The translations under genes were made by a program, and so were the position numbers. From Craspedostauros australis (lineage: Eukaryota; Bacillariophyta; Bacillariophyceae; Mastogloiales; Achnanthaceae), in NCBI GenBank assembly GCA_026770025.1, contig JAMXDE010000007.1:1488001-1552000 (forward strand): DNA of 64,000 nt, written 5' to 3'. Of the stretch, positions 11,857 through 21,851 are shown one piece after another. Under the pieces are notes generated by a model that saw only the letters and a list, made by a program, of their open reading frames with translations, did no database searches and was not told the origin of the DNA. Position 1 is the stretch's first letter. Each line of letters begins with the position of its first letter.

Positions 11857-12634
11857 TGTTGGGATGTACAAGCGTGTATGTGCATCGTTCACCCGCTATT
11901 CTTGTATACACATGTACGGACGGTACAACTACATTCGTTTCAATAGTGAACTGTGATGTGTCAAAATCACATCACAAATCGAGCACATGAAAATGAACAG
12001 AATTTCTGGAGGAAATCTGCAATCAACGATTTCTGAGAGCATCAGGAACATCGTTCGTCCATCAACCAAAGGGAACGTACGGCATCGAGTGAAACTCGAT
12101 GTACTTCCCAACTAAACCTCAAATGACGACATCCTCGCCAGACCATCACATCATCGATGGAACATGGAGTCTGAAGGACTGTGAAAGCCAACAGCTGACA
12201 TCGACAAGATGTCATCGTGTCACCACATTGGCATCTGTCTCCACATCAGATCAAGAAGGCAAAGATTCGATGACCAAGGGACATTGAGATTGTGGATATA
12301 CAAGGAGGAGTTGATACAAGATATTGGAGATTACTCATGGAGTAGCGGGCCGATAGAGAACGAAATGACGGAGTATATACCAAGTACGGAGTACGTATCG
12401 TATACAGAATATTGCGTAGTACCAACATGCAACATTGAGAGAGAGAGAGAGTACGAGCAACAGCGAGAGAGCATCTCGCGTGCCGGCTTATAGTCGGACC
12501 AACAGCAGATACCAGGAGCATTGGGAGACTCCAAGAGCATTGGACTAGCAACGTAATGAAATAGCAACAGAACTATAACAACCACTACCGTCACCTACAG
12601 TTGCAAGAGTATCCGTGAGCGGAACTTGCCAACA
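11857..12634 (+). repeat. 3' LTR of copia element A
   Basis: It is 778 bp, starts TGTTGGGATGTACA and ends GGAACTTGCCAACA. It is homologous over its whole length to the reverse complement of element B's LTRs but with many differences, including a GA-repeat block near 12440. Confidence 0.92.
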
Positions 12635-13555
12635 TGCATTATGTGAGCTGTGCGCTGCGCACCCCGAAACCCACAGCCAACACATATTTGAGGATCACAT
12701 GGGCGTTGCATGAATCGCAATGGCGTCATAAGGTGAGAATGATGGTGCACCATGGCAAAGAGGAGCAATGATCCAATGGGTGTGAAGGAAGTTGAGTCAC
12801 GCAGCAGAGAAGCATCTGCTCAATAGATGGCGAACAATGATGACACTATAGTAGAGTCTACAATAGTACTGCGTTGCACAATCGCACTCTACTGAAGTCA
12901 ACGCTGTGCACTTCTCTCCCCCAAGATGAAGGAGCACTACCGCTTAGCAGACACACACACAAACTACCAGACAGACTAACAAGACAACACAAGATGCTGA
13001 CATGACGGTATACCCTACAAGACCGATAGAACTGAAACCGAAGTCGGGATTGATGCCACATGATGGGAAGAACCCGGATCTAGTTTTCCTGTTGGACAAA
13101 AGAGACATTAATACAGATGTTGGATTTTACCGCTGCTTCGTCCGTTGGGCATGGCCGGCGGACACATTTCCGCCTGGTCGGCGTGATGGCTGAATCCTTT
13201 CCAGTACATATTCCGCGGCGATTCTCTGATTCCCACCAGGCTTCTCTCGTTGAATGATGACTGTCGATCGTGCGAAATTGGTTGAACGATCAGACCGAGA
13301 CATGGTGAGCAATCGAATGTATCACTTCGCTCACCCCTCTGTCTCAGTGGTATTATACTATTCACTCGTATTCTGTACTGCAACGTACCCTACTCTATTG
13401 CGGCATGATGTCGGGTATTCGTAGGACGATGATTTCATGAAGTGTGCTGGACCTTCAACTTCTTTATCTCACAAATCTCAATCATTTCACAAACCAAAAG
13501 CAAACCAACGCCACCAACCCACACTATCAACCGACACTACCAACAACATCCAACC
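12635..13555. other. intergenic, no gene seen
   Basis: It lies between the end of element A and the Ser-rich gene. Only short overlapping frames occur and none resembles a known protein. The last 60 bases are CA- and AC-rich, which fits the 5' leader of the following gene. Confidence 0.5.
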
Positions 13556-14365
13556 ATGAAGATCACCTCAGTCGCAACCCTTTTCATCGCCGCCGCCATG
13601 GCCACCAACTTCCACCTCGTGGCTGCCAGTGGAACCAAACAAGGCACCATCCGTGGCCGTCGCTTGAGCTCCAGCGCATCCTCTGGCTCTGGCTCTGCCT
13701 CTGGCTCTGCCTCCGGCTCAATCTTTTCTGCCTCCAAGGACACTTCCACCAGCAAATCCAGCTCTGATGGCCGTCGCTTGAGCTCCAGCACTTCTGCTGG
13801 CTCCGGATCTGTCTCTTCTGCAGATTCGCCAGACTCTCCTGGCGCTTCTGCCAGCAAGTCCGGCTCCCACAGCCGCCGCTTGAGCTCCAGCGCATCCTCT
13901 GGATCTGGCTCTGCCTCTGCCTCCGGCTCAATCTTTTCTGCCTCCAAGGACACTTCCACCAGCAAATCCAGCTCTGATGGCCGTCGCTTGAGCTCCAGCA
14001 CTTCTGCTGGCTCCGGATCTGTCTCTTCTGCAGATTCGCCAGACTCTCCTGGCGCTTCTGCCAGCAAGTCCGGCTCCCACAGCCGCCGCTTGAGCTCCAG
14101 CGCATCCTCTGGCTCTGCCTCTGCCTCTGCCTCCGGCTCAATCTTTTCTGCCTCCAAGGACACTTCCACCAGCAAATCCAGCTCTGATGGCCGTCGCTTG
14201 AGCTCCAGCACTTCTGCTGGCTCCGGATCTGTCTCTTCTGCAGATTCGCCAGACTCTCCTGGCGCTTCTGCCAGCAAGTCCGGCTCCCACAGCCGCCGCT
14301 TGAGCTCCAGCGCATCCTCTGGATCTGGCTCTGTGTCTTCTGCGTCCTCCAGTTCATCGGAGTAA
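13556..14365 (+). CDS. secreted Ser/Gly-rich RRL-repeat protein, silaffin-like, 269 aa
   Basis: The ATG at 13556 (context CAACCATGA) gives a clean signal peptide of about 22 residues (MKITSVATLFIAAAMA and on). Everything after it is low-complexity Ser, Gly, Ala and Asp with scattered Lys. Seven RRL motifs, always RRLSSS, divide the mature protein into two alternating peptide types: one Ser/Gly-rich with SASKDTSTSK, one with ADSPDSPGASASKSG. In silaffins and related diatom silica proteins, RXL-type sites (RRIL in sil1) are cleaved during maturation, and Ser and Lys are heavily modified. The design here is the same, but no sequence identity to a named silaffin is claimed. The role is inferred: a secreted protein of the silica cell wall. 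A longer frame opening at 13442 lacks a signal peptide and was not chosen. A partial inverted paralogue lies at the right edge. Confidence 0.8.
   Translation: MKITSVATLFIAAAMATNFHLVAASGTKQGTIRGRRLSSSASSGSGSASGSASGSIFSASKDTSTSKSSSDGRRLSSSTSAGSGSVSSADSPDSPGASASKSGSHSRRLSSSASSGSGSASASGSIFSASKDTSTSKSSSDGRRLSSSTSAGSGSVSSADSPDSPGASASKSGSHSRRLSSSASSGSASASASGSIFSASKDTSTSKSSSDGRRLSSSTSAGSGSVSSADSPDSPGASASKSGSHSRRLSSSASSGSGSVSSASSSSSE
13660..14310 (+). repeat. three tandem in-frame repeats of 210-216 bp
   Basis: Units begin near 13660, 13876 and 14086 with the sequence for RRLSSSASSG. They are nearly identical at DNA level, which means recent amplification or gene-conversion homogenisation. The units differ mainly in the number of Ser-Gly/Ser-Ala codons. 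Confidence 0.9.
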
Positions 14366-14660
14366 ATAGGCTCCCCAGGTTCCCCGACTCTGCAGACATT
14401 CCAGACGTCCCAAGTCGTCCCTCTCTTGAGTGATCTCGTCGGACTCCGGCATCTAAAGAGACGTAATCAGCGCACTCTACTTTACACATCATGCATTTAA
14501 CTTGCCAAGTTGCCTCACATTTCGGCCATCAGACGGACCAAGCAGCCCCACACGACCAATCGCGAACCGGAAACCTTGGTCAGTCAACAGACGGAAAAGG
14601 CAATAGCAATGGCAGAATAATCAATAGGAATGCACTGCTTTACCAACAAAAACCCTATCC
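14240..14660 (+). repeat. left copy of an inverted gene-end duplication
   Basis: The end of the Ser-rich gene and about 290 bp downstream match the reverse complement of 63588-64000. Shared blocks include the final codons (TCCTCCAGTTCATCGGAG), the stretch around CGCACTCTACTTTACACATC and the stretch around AATCAATAGGAATGCACTGC. Similarity stops near 14660. Confidence 0.88.
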
Positions 14661-14734
14661 TGCTTCCAAAACATTGTGTTGTCGTGCCTGCTCGAGATTC
14701 CATATCCATAGTGATTTTTTGTGTGTGCCTCCGA

Positions 14735-17240
14735 AGGCACTTTCTCTAGTGGCTAGTGGCTAATTTCCGGTTTTTTGGCACTTTTTGGTAATTATTGGTA
14801 ACCATTGGCCTACCGCCGACGGCACAAGCAACCATTCGATGAGCTGATGGCCGTTGGCCAACATCTTTGCACCATTAGAAAGAGGAGAGTGAGAGCTCTC
14901 TGTTGATGTGTTCATTGTAGGCAAACGGTCTCCGCTTGCTGTTCATCTTGATGCCTGTTTTAACCCTTTATCGGCCTTTTTCGTACGGACGACGTACGGA
15001 CGTAGCTTCGGAATTTCATCGTTGGTAACCATTGGTAACCGCGTAGAGTCTACGACATTCTGGTACAGAAACTTGTTGCTTCTTCGTCCAATCTCGACCG
15101 ACTGCCTTCCAAAGACCCGCATCCAATTCTGTTTCGTCTGTTGCACAAGTGAATGGCATGGCTGTATTCGTCGCTTCATCCTGCTTCGGGTGGTGTGCTG
15201 GTCAGCGGTCCAGAATGCTTTTGTGTGTTGCTTTGGGTGTTTGAAGTCAGTCACTAATTCTCGTGACAGCCATGATCATCGATCCGTGAACGCACAAAAG
15301 CTCGCGCCAAAAATTATCGTGCGTTTTTACGTGTTGTAGATTCGTACTGTGCTGCTCACCTGAGTCTCTCTACTTGATGCAAGGTTGTGCCTCGCGCTGA
15401 TGTCGGATCATCGTGCCGTTGCTTTCAATAGACGCATTACCCTCTCCTGCACCTGCCCATGTAGTCTTGGTCTTCGAACCTCAGTTCCTCCAAAGATATA
15501 TCAATTGCAAGCTATTTTCGTCACTTTACCACGTCCTATCCTCGCGAGGAAACATCGCTTCCTGATCACGCGCCACAGCTGTCTTCATTGACGCCGGTTG
15601 TTACACCCTCTCAAAGAGTAGCTACATATCTCACGCTCATGCGATGGGTGGGGTCGTCGACACAGTCGCCGCTCGAGCTCTATCAAACCGCGTTCGAATC
15701 GTTCTGTGGAGGTAGCCTGATGTTCTACACTGGTCTTGAGCGCCGCTAAGGCCAATCGAACACTGGCATCTACATTTCGCACGCGATACATGCCAAAATG
15801 CGCGCACATTGCATGGAAATTATGCGCGGCGCAGTTGCACATGCTCAGTGATGCGGAAGATCCAAAGAAGAGCGGTCAGAGCATGGCGAGATTCGACTCC
15901 TCAGTGCGAAACAGTCGACTCTACTATATTCTGGACTGCTATTGTGTGCTGCTGATATCCAAGGGATCATTGCTCTCCCAAGCAGGATGGATACAATGAT
16001 ACACATGCATCCAAGTTGCTTTTGCCAAGATGGTTGCTGGTGTACGGAATTTCGGAGTAGAACTGAAACGCTATGTCGAAATGTGTGTACTCGGATGTGT
16101 ATGCATCAGTCACACTTGCTTGCCGCCATCTAGACTATTTGGTGGCGGAATCACGACACAAAACTATGACGTCACAGCGATACCATCGCTGTACCACGAG
16201 GACACCGCGATACTACGACGCCAGGATACCGCGATACCAGCGAATACCACAGTATCCACCACACCTGACGTCACATCAAGGCCTTACCTACCAGGTCTAC
16301 AGGAATGCAATATGTTTTAAACACTCCATCAGATTCGATCAATCATCAGATTCAACAAAACCCGAGAACGGAACAACGACGAGACAACGAGAGAAAGACG
16401 ACAACGTTGATGATCAAGTCAACATCAACGAGCAACATGAGAGCAATGTGCATGGAGGTGCAAGAGGATTGCACCAAGCAATGAGAGCAAGGAAGAGATG
16501 GATCAAGAGAGCATCTTGATCATCTCATTCCCCACGCTCGCTCACCAACAATCAATAGCAACAACAGTAACAGTAACAGTAACAGTAACAGTAACAGTAA
16601 CAGTAACAGTAACAGTAACAGTAACAGTAACAGTAACAGTAACAGTAACACTTTGGCAAAGAGTGTTGACTACTCCCGATTCTCCGTGCGCGGAGCCTTC
16701 CAACAACGATATTGTAGAAAGTATCAACCATATCATCAACTACAATGCAATACGATGAACGAAGCCACAATGGATGATATCAGGATGTAAGGAACTGATC
16801 ATGGCATGTGAGGAACACATCGGTTGGTATCACATTGTTTTGTGATCATTTCCACCGCGTGCTAACACGCGCTGGGGTACACAAAATTCGCCACGATACA
16901 TCGCTGTGATTGGCATTCGTGAATGACAATATCGAGTGGTGGCCCCAGAGAAACGAGCAGATCTCGACAACTACCCATCCAATCGCCGCCAAACTTGGAG
17001 AGGGTGATTAAAAGCCACACATGCGAATGCTCACAAAAAGAGAGCTCAAACAAATGGAGCGGCATGAACTTGCCGAGGAGGTTTGTGGCAGAAAAGGTGG
17101 TTTTTGGGCCGCTTCGAGTGGGACTGACGTACAAAATGTACCAGCGTATACGTTCAAATTGACTTATACGACTAGTTACCAATTGTTTCCAATGGTTACC
17201 AAAAAATTGGCCTCCACCCAAGCCAAAAGACACTAGTGCC
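14735..17240. mobile_element. putative TIR element, copy 1 of a dispersed repeat
   Basis: The left end (CTAGTGGCTAGTGGC, then TTTTTTGG and GGTAACCATTGG) resembles the reverse complement of 17155-17240 (CACTAGTG, TTTTTTGGTAACCATTGG), which suggests imperfect inverted ends. The first kilobase (14746-15747) is homologous to 55846-57117. No transposase is seen, only short frames, so any element is non-autonomous. Copy 1 lacks about 270 bp that copy 2 has near 56430-56700. The repeat relation is solid; the right boundary and the TIR reading are tentative. Two perfect TGACGTCA sites (16167-16174 and 16266-16273) lie inside. Confidence 0.45.
16564..16649. repeat. hexanucleotide microsatellite (ACAGTA)n
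   Basis: About 14 perfect tandem copies of ACAGTA. They would read as alternating Val-Thr in one frame, but no gene is recognised around them. Confidence 0.97.
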
Positions 17241-17662
17241 TCAAAGTGATAGAACGATATTGAAAACGAGGGTAACTTACTGTACGCCGAAGGGTGATCA
17301 ATCCGTGGTAGTGCAGTAGGTTGGTGAGGTTGAGTGTGAGTGTGTGTTTCTTAGTCTTAAAGCTGATACGAATCCAAATGAGACTTTCAAAAGGATTGTG
17401 AGCAGGTGATGAGCAGCATCCATTAGAGCTGGATATGCATCATCTCTATTAGTAGTAACATAGCGGAGCGTTGAGTCTCCCACGTGCAATCATCGCGCTG
17501 CTGATGTTGCCATTCGAGAGAGGAGACATCAATTTCGTGCTGGTCGGAGAGAATTTGTTGTTCACTCTCTTCCGATCGATTTGGGGGACTTTGTTCATCC
17601 AACAGTTTGGTCCGTTTGTCCATCCAGGACAGGTCATGTCACGCCCATAAGACCCCATTCAG
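17241..17662. other. intergenic, nothing recognised
   Basis: The stretch lies between the putative TIR element and the solo LTR. Short frames only; no known motif. Confidence 0.4.
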
Positions 17663-18470
17663 TGTTGGCAAGTTCCGCTCACGGTAAACCTACGATCGTG
17701 GAAGATGGTGTTGGTTGATAGTCGTTCGTTTGCTATTTCATTACTTGGCTACTCCGATCCTCTTGGTGTACGCCCGTTCTCTTGCCCGATGCTCTCGGTG
17801 CTTCAATCTGTTTTGTAGATTCAGTCTCCGACTATGAGTCGGTACGCGAGATGCTCTCTCGCTCCTCTCTGTATTCTCTCTCTCTCTCTCTCTCTCTCTC
17901 AACATTGTGTGCTCGTGCTACACGATACTCCGTGTTCGATGCGTACTCTGCATTCGACACTCCGTTCGTTCAGTACTGGCTCCTACTCCATGAGTACTTA
18001 CCATTTGAAGTTCACCTTCTGTATCCATGATGCTGATCCTCTTTGGTCATTGGATCTTTGCTTCCTGCTCTGACTTGGAGACAGATGTCGACGTGGTGAC
18101 ACGATGACATCCTGTTGATGTCAGTAGGTGTCCTTCTGTTCTCCAGATGTCATGTTCCATTGGTGATGCAGTAGTCTGTCAGATGATATCGTCATCTGAG
18201 GTTTAGTTGGGAAGTACCTCGAGATTCTCTTGGTACCATTGATGGATGGACGGACGATCTTCCAATTCTCTCAGAAATCGTCATTTGCAAATTTCCTCCA
18301 GAAATCTTGCTCCTTTTCGTGTGTTCTATTTCCACTGTAATTCTGACGAATCACAGCATACTATCGACACGAGTATAGTTATACCGTCCAAGTGTGTATG
18401 AGAGAATAACGGGTGAACGATGCACATATACACGTACATCTTGACATATACTCACATGTACATCTCGACA
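17663..18470 (-). repeat. solo copia LTR
   Basis: It is 808 bp, from TGTTGGCAAGTTCCGC to CATCTCGACA, homologous to the LTRs of element B with scattered differences and a longer TC run near 17877-17900. The flanks (ATTCAG left, TGGGCA right) do not match, so the expected 6-bp duplication is missing. The LTR probably reached this state by recombination or deletion between elements. Its right edge is directly joined to LINE sequence. Confidence 0.93.
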
Positions 18471-20805
18471 TGGGCATCACAGTGCAGTGGGAGACCAGGA
18501 TACTGCAAGCCCCTCGACAACAGGATGCGCCAATCATGGAGCGCGTCCGAGCCCTCGGTCTTGGCCAGTCGCACGAGAAAGTCATCAACACTTGCCAAAT
18601 GGCAAAACAGGTATTCTGGCTCTCAGACATCGTCTCTGCCGACGGCACCAAGCTCCTGAACACAGCGGACAAAAAAGGCAAAGATCCACTGCGATCGTCT
18701 TGCCTCCGATGGCCGCCAGTGGGCAAGATAGGGTCTGCAGGATGGAGACAATGGAACCTGGCTATCGGGCAGATAGGCCAAGTCTCGAGATCGGCTACAG
18801 TACAGCTAGAACGTCCACTCGGGCAATGGCAGAGATTCAGCTCCCAGCAGCCCCAAGTGTTCTGGGACCCGGATAGTGATCGCATTCAAGACCTGACGCA
18901 CGCAGAGAAGCACTACAAAAGAATCCCGCGCAGACGGCGAAGACGAGCATACGAGCCAGCCGACGGCGCCATACCGCGGCCACGGCACATCGTCGATGGA
19001 TATCGGGAGGGCACGCGCATACAAGTCGAAAGCACCAGCGAAGGACAATCAGAACCAGTACGAGATACGGCTACAGTGGAGCAGGCATTGAGAGATATGG
19101 CTCCGGAGATGGCGTGGGCAGTGAGAGAGCACACGCTGGAAGGCCAATGGGAGACGATAGCTCAGGCTGTGCGACAATGACGGGCGAAGGCGTGCAGCGA
19201 TGGGTCGGTGGCCCAGGGCAAAGGCGCGTCTGGCGCAATGATTCTGGCCTCGCATGGAGACGCCTCGGCTCGGCTACTGATTGCCAACCTTGCTCCAGCT
19301 ACAGATGAAGTCATGCAGTCCCATCGAGCGGAGCTTGCCGGCATCTACGGAGTCTTGGCGGTGCTAACAGCAGTCTGCGACGTCCACTCAGTCCAGCAAG
19401 GAGGCGTGGAAATAGGGTGCGACAACACAGGGGCTCTCAAGGCGCTAGATCTGGAATGGCAGCTCTCACCAACCTCTACCGACGCAGATCTACAAAGAGC
19501 AGTTCGGAACCTTAGCAAGGACCTCCCCATCGAAGTCCGAGGAAAGCACGTCAAAGGACATCAAGATGATGGTACAGCGTGGGTGGACTTAAGCGAGTGG
19601 GCGCGAATGAATGTCGTCGCCGATAAGCTAGCCGGAGCAGCGAGAGTCTCCATTCCAGACAGCGAAACACACAAAGGACACATCGCAGGCGAGAGGGTGT
19701 CATTCGTCACAGATCGAAAGATGACGCGCATCGGATACTCTACAGTTGCCCAAGGCCAAACTCTCCAAGGCACCGCCGAAGTGCTGAAGTCCAGAAAAGT
19801 GATTGCACAAGAACAGCCAGCGGCATGGCAAGAAATTGGCGACGCGCTGACAGAGCTCGACCAGAACCGGTGACTGCTAACCATCAAGCTCCTAACCGGG
19901 GAAGCTCCAGTCGGCAAACGCATGAAACAATGGGGGTTGCGCGAATCAGATCAGTGCCCCAGCTGTGGGCAAAGAGAGCATGCGGAACACTTCTGGGTAT
20001 GCACAGGGGCTGACAGGACGGCAGTTGCGCAGCGGCAACTGATCGACATACGACGGTGGATGAAGTCGTACCCGACAAAACCAGACATAGCAACAGGCGT
20101 GATCTCCATTCTGCGCAGCCAGTTGGAAGGCACCATGCACCTACATTCGACCAGTCCGGGAAGCCAGATGCGAGAGGCAGCAGATCAGCAGGCCGCCATT
20201 GGCACAACCGCTCTTCGCAAAGGTCTCCTTGCGAAGCACTGGCTACCTATGCAGGGTGAATACCTTCAACAGCGGAAGTCACGAAAGTCAGCCGCAAAGT
20301 GGTCCAAGCAGCTAATCCGGAGAATATGGAAAATAGCCTGGGAACAATGGGCGGCGCGCAATACGGCCATGTTTGAAGGCCAGGACTCGGCCGAAGCTGA
20401 AATGGTTCAAGTCCTCCGAGATAGGGCAAGCTGACTTCATCTTCGCCTCGAGCAAGACAGTACCGACCACCACCGCATCACCCAAACGAAGCCCGCCGAC
20501 GACGCCGCTGTAGGAATGGTCGCGGTATGGGTCGAGCAAGCAGCACGCATACTACATGAGCCGGCCGCCACCAGCGCCCTGCTCAATTGGTTAATGTGTA
20601 GACGGCAAGCTCACCCAGCCCCCGACTGAGTCCACGGCGCGCGCGTTTCGGAACAACGGGCCACCATTACATGAGACACATACATATACAAAACGCAGAT
20701 TCCGTGCTCCCTTCGTGCCGCGCACGAAGTTGAAAGAAGGCGGAGAAAAGCGCCACCGGCGCAGCCTCATAAGAGGGTCTAATCTCTGAGTTATTATTAT
20801 TATTG
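18471..20805 (+). mobile_element. LINE (non-LTR retrotransposon), 5'-truncated, RNase H type
   Basis: This is the 3' portion of a LINE: sequence downstream of the RT core, an RNase H domain and a C-terminal Cys/His zinc motif, then a 3' untranslated region ending in (TTA)n at 20791-20805. A TAA-type tail with RNase H is typical of the I-like group, so that placement is likely but inferred. The RT palm itself is absent because the element is cut on the left at the LTR junction. No integrase or LTR belongs to it. Confidence 0.8.
18473..20629 (+). pseudogene. LINE ORF2 3' part, RNase H plus CCHC-like finger, in-frame TGAs
   Basis: One frame runs through the element. The post-RT segment (18473-19177) is followed by RNase H (about 19196-19700) with its expected acidic and His residues in CSDGS, SHRAELAG, CDNTGALKA, VKGHQDD and NVVADKLA. 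A finger of form CPSCGQREHAEHFWVC (near 19955-20005) and a basic C-terminal part follow, ending at TAG-free sequence until TGA at 20627-20629. The frame is crossed by TGA at 19178-19180, 19871-19873 and 20432-20434. The second lies between RNase H and the finger, and the third may be the natural end. No other stop type and no frame change occurs. CGA-to-TGA decay is the simplest reading. Confidence 0.78.
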
Positions 20806-21851
20806 TAGGATGATGGAGGAGTTGTGTTTTTCGGCGCGAACTTGTTGGCGCCATTTGTTGATTGGTATCTTCCACCGAGTCCCCAGTCACGGATACGGAG
20901 ACGACTCGATGGACTCTAACACTGCCTCCAACAATGTCGAAATGTGTGACATCAGTAATTCCCGATTGTACGGGACTGAACCGAAATAGAGTACAGAAAC
21001 AACAAATACCCCCCTACCGTTAACGTGGCAAGCGCATGATCGATCACTCCTGAGCGTTACAGGAGCACGTTACTTTTAGGACTACGGGGAATTTCGACAC
21101 AACAACAAAATCGAACACAACAGCAACAGCAGCAACAACAGGGCACCCTGATGCCACCAAATCGAACAACAAGCCAGCTGAAAACATCATAACAGCGACC
21201 CCAAGTGTAACCAACAAGTGTAACAAGCAATACCAAACCTGACATACCTGACAAGTGGACGTTTGACATCGTTCTAGTACAGTCCACAGAACGAATACTG
21301 GTGACCAGGTACGACCCATAGCAGCTTGTGTGTAGTCGTACATGTGGTCAATGTTGACGCTGCGTGTGCCTCACCAGGGACGGCGAGCTGAACGCTGGGG
21401 CAAGCAACACACTGGAAGAACAGCAGAGTAGACATACGCGTACCATACTATTATACCATACTATTATACCATACTATTATACCATACTACCATACAACAC
21501 AAGTAATGCAGATTCCCGAGTGATTCGAGCATACCAGCACGATATCTCGAAGAGTCCTCACAATTCTGCGGCGCCTTCCCCCAACAACGAGCATCGTTCT
21601 GCCAAGCAACCAAGCAGGGCACAACATTGAGCACAACTTCCAGCCTCCCGATACATCCCATACCTATAATAGCAGCATATTGGTATTCCTAGCGTGCCAT
21701 CCCATCCTACAGGTACTCATCTCTTCCACAGTATTCTACTCTATTTCACTCACACGCGTTCCGCCCATCAATATATGGTATAGATCGTAGAGTACCATAC
21801 ATAAGTACTCCAAGCACAGATCATCACTCCCAACGCGACGAGTCGCCCACC
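20806..21851. other. intergenic with a 13-bp minisatellite; upstream region of sulfotransferase-like gene
   Basis: About one kilobase without a recognisable gene. Tandem copies of a 13-bp unit (ACCATACTATTAT) lie near 21440-21495. The last 100 bases lead into the good start context CCACCATGCC at 21852. Confidence 0.55.

Larger units (their letters stand above)
1..12634 (+). mobile_element. Ty1/copia LTR retrotransposon A, old and broken, left end outside window
   Basis: This is the host copy for a nested younger element. The left block (1 to 1083) carries the protease motif DSGAS, the GAG-pre-integrase zinc region and the start of the integrase. The right block (9024 to about 11836) carries the rest of the integrase (NTPQQNGRVERKF), the reverse transcriptase (YVDD) and the RNase H (SSSEAEY). 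A polypurine tract AGGAAGGG at 11849-11856 lies directly before the 3' LTR at 11857-12634. The 5' LTR and most of gag lie outside the window. The copy is broken, with a few breaks besides the nested insertion, and its LTR is clearly diverged from those of element B, so it is older. Family and order of parts are seen directly; a CoDi-like diatom copia lineage is inferred. Confidence 0.93.

Noticed and set aside
13537-14492. Long minus-strand frames opposite the Ser-rich gene
   Set aside because: They are mirror images of the repeat codons (Glu/Leu- and Gln/Ser-rich) without signal peptide; the plus strand has a proper start and signal peptide.
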